NCBI GenBank assembly: GCA_036278755.1
Contig: DASUKL010000033.1
Location: 1 to 47,402, forward strand
Source of the DNA: DASUKL01 sp036278755
GTDB lineage: Bacteria > Chloroflexota > Limnocylindria > Limnocylindrales > CSP1-4
Direction of reading: 5' to 3'
Length of the DNA: 47,402 nucleotides
Below, in pieces: positions 1 through 7,729 of this stretch. The position numbers were made by a program, and so were the translations under genes. How positions within the stretch are numbered: position 1 is the stretch's first letter; each line of letters starts with the position of its first letter. The notes under the pieces were generated by a model. It was not told the DNA's origin. It did not search any database and was given only the letters and a program-made list of their open reading frames with translations.

Positions 1-654
1 TCCGAGCATGGTCGGATCCTGCGGGATGTCGGATTCCTGCCGCAGCAGCCTGCCCTCTACGAACGATTGCGGGTCGACGAGCATCTGGCGTTGGCGGCCC
101 ACTATCGGCCCGCCTTCGACATCGTTGCCACGATGAGACGCCTGGCAGCTTTGGGCATCCGCGCGTCCCAGCGAGCTAGCGACCTCTCAGGGGGCCAGCA
201 GACTGAGTTGGCACTCGCTCTCGCCACCGGTGCAGGCCCTCGGGCCCTTCTCCTCGATGAGCCGCTCGCGAGCCTGGATCCGTTGGCCCGACGTGGCTTC
301 CTGCGCTCTCTGTTAGAGGCGGTGGCGGGCCGAGATTGTACTGTCGTACTGTCGTCACATCTGGTCACTGATCTAGCAGACGTGTGCGACTATCTCTTGC
401 TGATCGTGGCCGGCGGTGTACGTCTCCACGACAGCCTCCAGCGCACACTCTCCAGCCATTTCACGGTCGACGGCGCTGGATCTCCGCGGCTGCCGGGATA
501 CGTGGGGAGCTTCGTCGGCCTCGATGGCCACGCTCAGTCAGTGTGTCAAGGTGCTGAGGAAGCGTATCGGTCCTTGCCGGGCTTCCGTCATGCCACGCTG
601 GATGAGATCATCATGGCGTGGTTGGCCGCGCCGCCCCTTGACCGTCACACGTGA
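1..654 (+). CDS. ABC transporter ATP-binding protein (5' partial)
   Basis: ATPase subunit of an ABC transporter, probably an ABC-2 type exporter because the next gene encodes its membrane partner. The frame is open from base 1, so the true start and the Walker A loop lie upstream of the window. Visible in order: Q-loop region GFLPQQPALYERL, signature LSGGQQ, Walker B ALLLDEPLASLDP and the switch histidine in VVLSSH. About 217 residues are present; a full ATPase is usually 230-310. The stop overlaps the GTG of the next gene by 3 bases, implying translational coupling. A TTG at 67 is only an internal codon after the Q-loop. The exported substrate cannot be told from sequence. Confidence 0.9.
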   Translation, partial: SEHGRILRDVGFLPQQPALYERLRVDEHLALAAHYRPAFDIVATMRRLAALGIRASQRASDLSGGQQTELALALATGAGPRALLLDEPLASLDPLARRGFLRSLLEAVAGRDCTVVLSSHLVTDLADVCDYLLLIVAGGVRLHDSLQRTLSSHFTVDGAGSPRLPGYVGSFVGLDGHAQSVCQGAEEAYRSLPGFRHATLDEIIMAWLAAPPLDRHT

Positions 655-1607
655 ACAGGCATGCTCTCGTCGTCCTCGACTGGAGGACCCAGCGGTTCGA
701 GGTGATATTCGCCATCCTGGCTTCCGCGATCGTTGCACTGATCGCGATCGTCGAGATAGCGCGGCTCCAGGCAGCCGCGCCACCCACTCGGTGCTTGGTC
801 GACTTCATCGGCGGCGGGGCGGTCCTTCCGGAAGGATGCCCACCCATCGACCAGTTCCAGGGCCTGAGCTATGGCGAAGCGGCTCGAGTCACTGCCGCTA
901 TGGCCGTCGTGCCTGCGCTCGTCGGCATCACGCTGACGAGTGGCGTCATCTCGGGGGAGGTGGAGCATCGTACGGCTCAGCTAGCCTGGATCCTCGCACC
1001 GTCACGAGGACGTTGGCTCGTCGACCGGATGCTTCTGCCCATTGGCGTCGCGCTCTTGACTTCGGTGCTTCTAGCGGTGCTAAGCCAGAGACTGGAGGCT
1101 GCCCGGTTCCCCTATCTCGCGCCGGACAGCAGTTTCATGGACTACGGCCTTCACGGTCCGATCATCGTCGTCCGCACGATCGCCTACGCGAGCCTGGGCC
1201 TACTCGCTGGCGCTGTCACTGGCCGTCAACTCCCGAGCTTGCTGACGAGCGGCATCTGCGCGCTTCTGCTGTTTGGCGTTCTCACAGTAGCGATGCCGTT
1301 CGGCCAACCCCAGTCACCAGTGACCGATGATGATGCCTCTCGTGCGGATCTCGTGGCGAGCACCCGTTACCGGACCAGCGATGGGTTGCTGCTTACGTAC
1401 GATGAGGCTCGGGCGCAAGCTCCCGCAGGCATGACCGCGGACGAGACGGTGGTCTGGATGGCGAACACGTTCGTGTATGTGCCATTCGGTGTGCCCGAAG
1501 AGGAGCTGCCGTTCGTCGAGGTCCGAGAGTCCCTGCTCTTGCTCGGGGTCGCGACCGCGGCAGTGGGCGCGACGTGGATCGTCATCACCCGGCGATCGCC
1601 CTACTAG
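651..1607 (+). CDS. ABC-2 type transporter permease
   Basis: Integral membrane protein of 318 residues. Hydrophobic helices are visible near residues 18-37, 80-100, 126-145, 171-190, 196-215 and 290-310, about six in all, the usual number for an ABC-2 permease. A polar segment (about 220-285) before the last helix is probably an extracytoplasmic loop. The GTG start overlaps the stop of the ATPase gene, so the two form an operon and presumably one exporter. Base composition is somewhat less GC-rich than the genes that follow. No substrate can be assigned. Confidence 0.8.
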   Translation: MNRHALVVLDWRTQRFEVIFAILASAIVALIAIVEIARLQAAAPPTRCLVDFIGGGAVLPEGCPPIDQFQGLSYGEAARVTAAMAVVPALVGITLTSGVISGEVEHRTAQLAWILAPSRGRWLVDRMLLPIGVALLTSVLLAVLSQRLEAARFPYLAPDSSFMDYGLHGPIIVVRTIAYASLGLLAGAVTGRQLPSLLTSGICALLLFGVLTVAMPFGQPQSPVTDDDASRADLVASTRYRTSDGLLLTYDEARAQAPAGMTADETVVWMANTFVYVPFGVPEEELPFVEVRESLLLLGVATAAVGATWIVITRRSPY

Positions 1608-1648
1608 GCCGTCCGCGGACGCCGACCCGAATGCGGCCCCCGACACCC

Positions 1649-2506
1649 TCAGGCCGGGCGCTCGCCCCAGGCGTAGACGATGGGCCGGGGCCAGCGGAAG
1701 GCCTCGGCCGGCAGGACGCTCAGGCGGCGCTGGGCCGCCGCTTCCAGCCGAGCCCGGGCGGCGGCATCGAGGCGCCGGGTCAGCCCCTCCTCCTCGTAGT
1801 GCATCTTGAGGGCCAGGTAGCTCTCGGCGTCCCAGGTGAAGTCGAGCGTCGCCTCGCGGGCCCCCACCCCTCGGAAGCCGGCCCGCCGCAGCTGAGCGGC
1901 CATGGCCGCGGCGGAGGGGACGGGGCCGGATCGGCCGTCGGGCGGTTCGTCGGGCTCGTCGATCCGGGCCTCGACGACGGCCTCGTCGAAGGCGTCGGCC
2001 GGGGCGAAGGGCGCGTCGTCGACCTGCCAGATGACGAGGGCCAAGCGGCCACCGGGCCGCAGGCTGGCGCGGATGGCTCGCAGGGCGGCGGGTCGGTCGG
2101 GCACGATCTGGAGGACGAACGAGGAGACCGCCGCGTCGACCGTGCCCCCGTCCGGGCCCAGCAGCTCCGGAAGGTCCACGGCCGGACCGGCGATCCAGCG
2201 GGCCCGATCCGCAGCCCCCGAGCCGAGTTCGGCGCCGACCCGCTCACGCGCCGCCTCCAGCATGGCCGGAGCCAGATCGAGGGCCACGACCCGCAGCCGC
2301 GGCCAGCGCCGCAGGAGTTCGACGGTCAGGACGCCGGTGCCGCAGCCCACGTCGAGCACGGTCCGCCCGGCACCGTCAGGGCCGAGCCGATCGCCCAGCT
2401 CGTCGAGGACCGCCCGGGAGCTGGGGGCGAGGACGTGGCCCCAGAAGCGGTCGTAGACAGCGGCGCGGCGCTGATAGCGGTCGCGAAGGACATCCATGAT
2501 CACCAT
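1649..2506 (-). CDS. Class I SAM-dependent methyltransferase
   Basis: Small soluble methyltransferase of the UbiE/Methyltransf_11 type. The SAM-binding motif I VLDVGCGTG lies near residue 50, followed by the acidic motif II VVALDLAPAM and a later LRPGGRLALVIW segment (post-motif II/III). The N-terminal block YDRFWGHVLAPSSR is typical of family members acting on quinones or small metabolites. I chose ATG 2506 (285 residues); ATG 2497 is equally possible. The reading frame stays open much further upstream, but that part is antisense to the diguanylate cyclase gene. Only about 21 bp separate the two divergent starts. The substrate is unknown. Confidence 0.85.
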   Translation of the reverse strand: MVIMDVLRDRYQRRAAVYDRFWGHVLAPSSRAVLDELGDRLGPDGAGRTVLDVGCGTGVLTVELLRRWPRLRVVALDLAPAMLEAARERVGAELGSGAADRARWIAGPAVDLPELLGPDGGTVDAAVSSFVLQIVPDRPAALRAIRASLRPGGRLALVIWQVDDAPFAPADAFDEAVVEARIDEPDEPPDGRSGPVPSAAAMAAQLRRAGFRGVGAREATLDFTWDAESYLALKMHYEEEGLTRRLDAAARARLEAAAQRRLSVLPAEAFRWPRPIVYAWGERPA

Positions 2507-2514
2507 GATGCCGC

Positions 2515-2520
2515 TATCGT
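2515..2520 (+). promoter_or_regulatory. -10 element TATCGT, leaderless start of diguanylate cyclase
   Basis: TATCGT ends 7 nt before GTG 2528, the spacing expected when transcription starts on the first base of the start codon. No Shine-Dalgarno sequence is present. The same TANNNT plus 6-7 nt pattern recurs at many genes here, which supports both the promoter and the chosen start. Confidence 0.5.
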
Positions 2521-2527
2521 TCCCGCC

Positions 2528-3910
2528 GTGGAAGCCGGAACGCCCACCGCGATGCCAGAGGCCGAGCCGCCGGCCACGACGGACGTGCTCGTCTTCCGGG
2601 CCGAGGGCAGCCGGCTGACCCTCGTCGGTGGTGAGGGCAGGGGCGAGGGCTGGAGCGGGATCGTGGCCCTCGAACAGGCCGAGGAGCCGGTCATCGAGCG
2701 GGCCCGCCGGGGCAGCGGCCCGCTGCGCCTGGACGGGGCGGCGCCCGTCCGCATCTGCGGGCCCTACTGGAGCGCCCATGCGGCCATCGTCCCGGTCGGC
2801 GCGGCCCACGTGGTCGTCTTCGGCAGCAGCGCGCCCCTGGAACGCCCCGACGTGGAGCTGCAGCAGGCCGCGGCGGAGCTCGTGGCCGCCGCCGGCGAGG
2901 TGCCCGCGGCCAAGCTCCTGGCCGACGAGCTGGAGGTCGTCAACGCCATCCGGGGCCTCATCGAGTACCGGCCCGAGACCTTGGCCGACACTTGCCGCCA
3001 CATCGCGCGCCAGGCGGCCCGGATGCTCTCCTGCGAGCTGGGGGTGGTCGTCGTTCGCCGCGGCGAGCAGGCCCTCACCGAGACCTATACCCACGGCTGG
3101 GACACGGCCATCGACGCCGAAGCCCTGGGTGCCGCCCTCATGGCCCTCATGGCCGATCACCCCGAGAGGCCGCAACTGGACCAGGACCTCACGGCCGCGG
3201 TGGCCAACGATGGCTTCGGCATGGCCCAGGGCCTCGTCTCGCGCCTCATCCTGCCCATCGACGAGGAGGGCGCCCTGGCCATCCTGGCCGTGGGCCACGC
3301 CGAGGCCCGGCCGCGCGGCTTCACCGACCTCTGCCAGCGCATCGGCAACTCCCTGGCCGAGGCCTCGCGTCTGCTCATCGCCCAGGCCATCTCGCGTGAG
3401 GAGCTGGCCGCGGAACGCGACCGCTACGCCCGGGTGGCGCGGACCGACACGCTGACCGGCCTCCACAACCGGGCCAGCTGGGAGGAGCACGTCCTGGAAG
3501 AGCAGGCCCGGCTCGACCGCTACGGCGGCGTCTGCTCCGTCGTCAGCGTCGACATCGATGACCTCAAGGCCACCAACGACGCCTCAGGCCACGCCGCCGG
3601 CGACCAGCTCATCAAGGCCGTGGCCGACCTCCTGCGCAGCCAGGCCCGAACCGCCGACCACGTGGCCCGGGTCGGGGGCGACGAGTTCCTCATCCTCCTG
3701 CCCGAGACGGACGACGCGGGGGCCAAAGCCTTCGTCGAGCGGGTGAGCTCGGCCGCCCTGCGTTGGCACGGAGCGGACGGAGCCCTGCCACTGGCCATCT
3801 CGGCTGGCACGGCCACCGCTCGGGGCGCCGGCGAACTGGTCGCTGCGGTGGCCGCCGCCGACGCCGGGATGTACGCCGTCAAGCGCGGCCGCTCAGGGGG
3901 AAGTGGATGA
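2528..3910 (+). CDS. GAF-GGDEF diguanylate cyclase
   Basis: Makes cyclic di-GMP from two GTP. The protein has 460 residues: a poorly conserved N-terminal region (1-140), a GAF-like sensor region (about 150-280), a short linker helix, and a C-terminal GGDEF domain starting at RTDTLTGLHNR. The catalytic GGDEF is intact at 383-387, and an RTAD inhibitory I-site sits five residues before it, so product feedback is expected. Conserved VDIDDLKATNDASGH precedes it. No membrane helix is visible, so it should be cytosolic. GTG 2528 is preferred because of the -10 element just upstream; ATG 2552 is an alternative. It is divergent from the methyltransferase gene. Confidence 0.9.
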   Translation: MEAGTPTAMPEAEPPATTDVLVFRAEGSRLTLVGGEGRGEGWSGIVALEQAEEPVIERARRGSGPLRLDGAAPVRICGPYWSAHAAIVPVGAAHVVVFGSSAPLERPDVELQQAAAELVAAAGEVPAAKLLADELEVVNAIRGLIEYRPETLADTCRHIARQAARMLSCELGVVVVRRGEQALTETYTHGWDTAIDAEALGAALMALMADHPERPQLDQDLTAAVANDGFGMAQGLVSRLILPIDEEGALAILAVGHAEARPRGFTDLCQRIGNSLAEASRLLIAQAISREELAAERDRYARVARTDTLTGLHNRASWEEHVLEEQARLDRYGGVCSVVSVDIDDLKATNDASGHAAGDQLIKAVADLLRSQARTADHVARVGGDEFLILLPETDDAGAKAFVERVSSAALRWHGADGALPLAISAGTATARGAGELVAAVAAADAGMYAVKRGRSGGSG

Positions 3911-3919
3911 TCGTGGCAG

Positions 3920-4228
3920 CTAGGGCTGGCGACCCTCCTCGACCTTCCATTGGCAGGTCGTCGGGTTGAACGCCACCTCGATCGCCTCAGGCGGTGCACC
4001 ACCGGCCGCGTGATCCACGGTCAAGGGCCGATCCATGACGCAAGCCTGCTTGGATGCGTCGTAGTGGCCGTCGATCGTGACCACGCGCGCGCCGCCCAGC
4101 TGCTCGGCCGAGTCGAAGTGGATCCAGCCGTCGGGGCCGGGGGTCGCTTGGCTACCGAACATCGAGCAGCCTGTGGCTGTCAGAAGGACCAAGGCGAAGG
4201 CAGCGGCTAGTTCCGCCATTCGTCCCAT
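3920..4228 (-). CDS. Small hypothetical lipoprotein
   Basis: A 102-residue secreted lipoprotein. The N-terminus MGRMAELAAAFALVLL is a signal peptide and TATGC forms a lipobox with Cys about residue 20. The mature part (about 80 residues) has two more cysteines and ends in a basic, Gln-containing tail; I recognise no family. The frame opens upstream at 4324, but the signal peptide fits ATG 4228. It lies 53 nt downstream of the larger secreted protein on the same strand, so the two may be cotranscribed. The local DNA is less GC-rich than the rest of the window. Confidence 0.6.
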   Translation of the reverse strand: MGRMAELAAAFALVLLTATGCSMFGSQATPGPDGWIHFDSAEQLGGARVVTIDGHYDASKQACVMDRPLTVDHAAGGAPPEAIEVAFNPTTCQWKVEEGRQP

Positions 4229-4281
4229 CGATGACCCGGGCTCAACCCCGCGCAAGGCAGCCCGTTCCGTCGGCCACATCG

Positions 4282-5106
4282 CTACGGTCCACCCCAGAGC
4301 TTCCAATAGATGCCGGTATTGCATGGATCATCCTTCCACGGATCAACCACATAGGTACTGTATCCGGGATGCACGACATACCCGTTGGGGTCATACCCAG
4401 TGGTTGTGCACGAGTCGCTGAACTCGTCGTCCGTCCAAATCTCCGCTTCGCAGGCTGACTGTTCCTCATAGGGGCCACTGTGCGACACCTCGCTCCAACC
4501 CACCGGCCACCACCACCGTTGATCGTATCCGTCCCAATAGTCGGTGACACAATATGCGTTCGACTCCCAACACAGGTGATCCATCACCTCGTTCTTGGCG
4601 TACAGGCCACTAGAGTCAAACCATCCAGTGTACAGTTGGCCGCATAGGTCTAGATCGTCCTCCGGCGCCAACACGTTGGAGGGTCCGGCAGTTGACTCCA
4701 ACTCATCTCGTGGCCATCCAACCCGTGATTCAAGAGTTGCGTTGTGCACGCTCCCCGAGGGAGTGCCCGCCACGTCGCCAACGACGACTTCTTCCATGCA
4801 GTTAGTGGCATCCTCAGCTTTTTCGATAGCCCCGATGTACGGCCCGTGCCACGGCTGCCGCAGTCGGATATCACCAGTACATCCACCCGAGAGACCGCGT
4901 TGGCCCTGAAGAAGCTCCTCGTGCGTATTCGTAAGCGTCAGAGTGCCGTCCGATACGGAGTCGACGCCAAGGACCCGCAGGTCTACAACCTCCCGCATCA
5001 GACTTCCCGCTCGAACCTCTCGGCCCGCCTGCGAATTCGGGCCAGCCGCCCACGCGACTACGGGTAGCCCAAGTGCCAGTATGCCTGACAGCAAGATCGG
5101 AACCAC
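4282..5106 (-). CDS. Trp/Cys-rich secreted protein of unknown function
   Basis: About 274 residues with an N-terminal signal peptide (VVPILLSGILALGLPVVAWA, then a likely cleavage at AWAAG). The mature part has eight cysteines and an unusual Trp/Tyr-rich stretch near residues 185-205, including WWWPVGW, suggesting a disulfide-stabilised extracellular protein. No family is recognised. The start is uncertain: GTG 5106 is the first canonical in-frame codon, but the strong ribosome site lies about 40 nt upstream and points to an in-frame ACG at 5136, which would add the basic n-region SHRRQWRP. Codon use is less GC-biased than in neighbours, which hints at transfer. Confidence 0.6.
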   Translation of the reverse strand: MVPILLSGILALGLPVVAWAAGPNSQAGREVRAGSLMREVVDLRVLGVDSVSDGTLTLTNTHEELLQGQRGLSGGCTGDIRLRQPWHGPYIGAIEKAEDATNCMEEVVVGDVAGTPSGSVHNATLESRVGWPRDELESTAGPSNVLAPEDDLDLCGQLYTGWFDSSGLYAKNEVMDHLCWESNAYCVTDYWDGYDQRWWWPVGWSEVSHSGPYEEQSACEAEIWTDDEFSDSCTTTGYDPNGYVVHPGYSTYVVDPWKDDPCNTGIYWKLWGGP

Positions 5107-5143
5107 AGGACGCCACTGGCGTCGATGTGAGCCCGTCTCTTCG

Positions 5144-5154
5144 TCACCTCCTTT
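5144..5154 (-). promoter_or_regulatory. Strong Shine-Dalgarno with no canonical start at the right distance
   Basis: On the minus strand the sequence AAAGGAGGTGA is a near-perfect ribosome site. The reading frame of the secreted protein is open through it, yet no in-frame ATG, GTG or TTG occurs before 5106. ACG at 5136 is 10 nt downstream of the GGAGG core. Confidence 0.6.
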
Positions 5155-5165
5155 GGACCATATAG

Positions 5166-5178
5166 CTTGTCTGACAAG
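5166..5178. promoter_or_regulatory. Perfect palindrome CTTGTCTGACAAG, candidate operator
   Basis: Two 6-bp half sites (CTTGTC and GACAAG) flank one base, a layout common for TetR-type repressors. It lies just upstream of the ribosome site of the secreted-protein gene, inside its presumed promoter. TGACAG also occurs twice just beyond it on the minus strand. No regulator gene is adjacent, so the binding protein is unknown. Confidence 0.45.
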
Positions 5179-5243
5179 TGTATACTGTCACGATAGCTGT
5201 CACCGGCCGGGAGTCAGGATCGCTGGGCCCTCGGGGTGACCTC

Positions 5244-5316
5244 GATCGGCCCGCCCTGATCGTCAACCTCCCGGTCATCCCCGGGGAGGGCCCCGCCACG
5301 GTCCGGGCCGGGGCCT
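5244..5316 (+). pseudogene. Relic fragment of an LLM oxidoreductase gene
   Basis: Bases 5251-5314 align without gaps to 8337-8400 of the intact F420-type oxidoreductase gene (offset 3086), with roughly eight mismatches by eye. Translated, it reads RPALIVNLPVIPGEGPATV against RPALIVNLPAIPDEDPATA in the intact protein. Identity stops at a TAG that overlaps the stop of the MMPL gene on the other strand. Upstream similarity fades by about 5244. It is in the same orientation as the intact copy and is too short to function. Confidence 0.7.
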
Positions 5317-7663
5317 AGTTCGGAAGGGCGCCGACCACATCGGGCCCGTGATCGGGTCCGGCTTCCTCGTCGATGTCCAGATGGCTGAAGCCCAGGCGGT
5401 GGGCTACCCGGCCCAGGGGGCCCGGAGCCCACCAGTTCCAGTGCCCCAACAGACGCATCGTGGCCGGCACGATGAAGACGCGGATGACCGTGGCATCGAC
5501 GGCCACGGCGATGGCCATGGCCACCCCGAGGCTCTTGATGGTGATGACCTGGGCGAGGGCGAAGGCGGCGAAGACGCTGACCATGATCAGGGCGGCACCG
5601 GTGATGACGCCCGCCGTGCGCGTCACGCCCTCGGCCACGGCCTCGGTGTTGTCGCCGCCCCGTCGCCAGGCCTCCTGGATGCGGGAGAGGAGGAGGACCT
5701 CGTAGTCCATGGAGAGGCCGAACAGGACGCAGAAGATGATGATCGGGTTGCCTGCCACGGTGTAGCCCAGGGGGCGGAAGTCGAGGAGCCCCGAGAGGTT
5801 GCCGTCCTGGAAGATCCAGACCAGGGCCCCGAAGCTGGCCGTGATCGAGAGGAGGGTCATGACCACGGCCTTGATCGGCAGCACGACGGAGCCGAAGAGG
5901 AGGAAGAGGATGACCAGCATGGCCACCAGGACGACGCCCACGACCCACGGTAGGCGCTCGCTCATGGACGCCAGGAAATCGTAGCCCAGCGCGGCCGAGC
6001 CACCGACCTGGGTCGTGATCCCCGCTCCCGCCGGGATGGCTCGCAGGCCGGGGATCATGGCCGTCGCCTCGGGCAGCGAAGGGTCGAGCGGGCTGATGGC
6101 GTCGAAGCGCACCGTGGAGCCGCGGACGTAGGCCCCCAGGAGCGCAGTCAGGGCGGCCGGGCGCTGGTCGGCCGGGGCGGCGTAGAGGGCCTCGATCGCG
6201 GCGGCGCCGAGCGGCTGGCCGGTCTGCGGGTCGGTGAGGCCGCTGAAGGGGCTCTCCACCCGATCGATGTGGGGCTGGGCCGCCAGCCGGGCGGCGTAGT
6301 CGGTGAGGGCCCGCACGTTGGCCGGGCTGAGCGGGTCGCCCTGGACCGTGGCCAGGACGGTGATGGGCGTCGTCTCGCCGGGCGGGAAGTCGTCCTGGAG
6401 GGCGACGTAGGCATCGCGGCTCTCCAGGCCCGGTGGATAGATCGCCGCTCCGGGGATGCCCTGTTCGATCCGGAGGGCCGGCGTGCCGACCCACACGAGC
6501 AGGACGACGAGGGGCACGAGCACGGCCAGGGGATGGCGCATCACGGTGTGGGCGACCCGGCCCCAGGCGCTCTCGTGGGCCTCAGGCGGCCGAGCCAGGG
6601 GATCGAGGGCCGGCCGGCGGCGCCGGCGGCCCCACAGCCCGGCCAGGCTGAGCCGCGTGACGCGGGGCCCGAGCATGCCCAGCAGCGCCGGCAGGAACGT
6701 GAGAGCGAAGACGACCGAGCAGAGGACCACGATGGCCCCGCCCAGGCCGATGGAGCCCAGGGCGGACGACTTGAGGAAGAGCAGACCGGCCAGGCCGATG
6801 CCCACGGCCGTGCCACTGAAGACGACGGCCTTGCCCGAGGTGGCGACCGCTCGCTCCACGGCCAGGCCCACCGGCCGGCCCCGCTGCAGCTCCTCGCGGA
6901 AGCGGCTGACCAGGAACAGCGAGTAGTCGATGGCCAGGGCCAGGCCCAGCATCGTGGCGATGTTGAGGACGTAGACGCTCATCTCGACGTGCTGGGCCAC
7001 GAGGGCCACGAGGGCCAGGGCGGCGGGGATGGCCAGGCCGGCCACGAGGAGCGGCATGGCCGCCGCGATGAGCGAGCCGAAGACCCCGACGAGGATGACG
7101 AGGGCCAGGGGCAACGAGACCGCTTCGGCCCGCTCCAGGTCACGCTGCGACTGGTCGGCCGAGTCCCGGGTCAGGGGGGCGTAGCCGGTGAGCTGGACGG
7201 TCGTGCCCGGGGGCGGGTCGATCTCCGCCCGAAGGGCATCCAGATCGTCGACGGACTGCTCGTCGGTGGCGTTCAGGTCAGCCACGACGTAGGTCATCGA
7301 GCGGTCGCTGGAGACGAAGCGGGCGGCGCCCGTCTCGGCGTAGCCGACGATGCCCGCGACCAGCGGATCGGCCTTCAGGCGGGCCAGCGATCGGCCGACC
7401 TGAGCCTGGTAGACCGCGCCCCCGGCGTCGGTCCCGGCGGGCGCCCGGAAGAGGATGACGAGGGCGCTCTGGCCGGTCCCGAAGTCGGCCGCCAGGCGAT
7501 CCGCGACATGAGCCGACTCCGAGCTCTCGTCGAGCCAGCCCCCGGAGCCCAGCTCCTTGGAGGCGCCCACGGCGAGGGGCACGGAGAGGAGGGCCAGGAC
7601 CACGGCCAGGAGCACGATCGCCCGACGGAAGCGATAGACGAATGCGCCCCAGCGAGCGAACAC
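5315..7663 (-). CDS. MMPL/RND family membrane transporter
   Basis: Large exporter of 782 residues, probably driven by proton motive force, for lipids or hydrophobic compounds (family knowledge). Topology follows the MMPL plan: a first helix (about 12-30, AIVLLAVVLALLSVPLAVG), a periplasmic domain (about 35-175), five helices (about 180-340), a cytoplasmic linker, a helix near 378-395, a second periplasmic domain (about 400-560) and a final five-helix bundle. Motif AIDYSLFLVSRFREEL and its counterpart GLSMDYEVLLLSRIQEA are the duplicated MMPL signature. The GTG start at 7663 is preceded by AAGGGG and a -10 TATCAT (7709-7704). It is divergent from the LLM oxidoreductase with a 66-bp gap. The substrate is unknown. 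Confidence 0.9.
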   Translation of the reverse strand: MFARWGAFVYRFRRAIVLLAVVLALLSVPLAVGASKELGSGGWLDESSESAHVADRLAADFGTGQSALVILFRAPAGTDAGGAVYQAQVGRSLARLKADPLVAGIVGYAETGAARFVSSDRSMTYVVADLNATDEQSVDDLDALRAEIDPPPGTTVQLTGYAPLTRDSADQSQRDLERAEAVSLPLALVILVGVFGSLIAAAMPLLVAGLAIPAALALVALVAQHVEMSVYVLNIATMLGLALAIDYSLFLVSRFREELQRGRPVGLAVERAVATSGKAVVFSGTAVGIGLAGLLFLKSSALGSIGLGGAIVVLCSVVFALTFLPALLGMLGPRVTRLSLAGLWGRRRRRPALDPLARPPEAHESAWGRVAHTVMRHPLAVLVPLVVLLVWVGTPALRIEQGIPGAAIYPPGLESRDAYVALQDDFPPGETTPITVLATVQGDPLSPANVRALTDYAARLAAQPHIDRVESPFSGLTDPQTGQPLGAAAIEALYAAPADQRPAALTALLGAYVRGSTVRFDAISPLDPSLPEATAMIPGLRAIPAGAGITTQVGGSAALGYDFLASMSERLPWVVGVVLVAMLVILFLLFGSVVLPIKAVVMTLLSITASFGALVWIFQDGNLSGLLDFRPLGYTVAGNPIIIFCVLFGLSMDYEVLLLSRIQEAWRRGGDNTEAVAEGVTRTAGVITGAALIMVSVFAAFALAQVITIKSLGVAMAIAVAVDATVIRVFIVPATMRLLGHWNWWAPGPLGRVAHRLGFSHLDIDEEAGPDHGPDVVGALPN

Positions 7664-7716
7664 GGCGACCCCTTCGTGACGGAACCTCGATCAGACCGTG
7701 GCGATGATAGAGGCGC

Positions 7717-7722
7717 TAGGCT
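7717..7722 (+). promoter_or_regulatory. -10 element TAGGCT, leaderless start of LLM oxidoreductase
   Basis: TAGGCT lies 7 nt before ATG 7730, with no ribosome site, matching the recurrent leaderless layout of this window. The divergent MMPL -10 (TATCAT, minus strand 7709-7704) is only 7 bp away, so the two promoters must compete. Confidence 0.5.
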
Positions 7723-7729
7723 GTTGGCC

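Noticed and set aside
6269..7729. Long upstream extension of the LLM oxidoreductase frame
   Set aside because: Antisense to the MMPL gene; the LLM promoter and family N-terminus are at 7717-7730.
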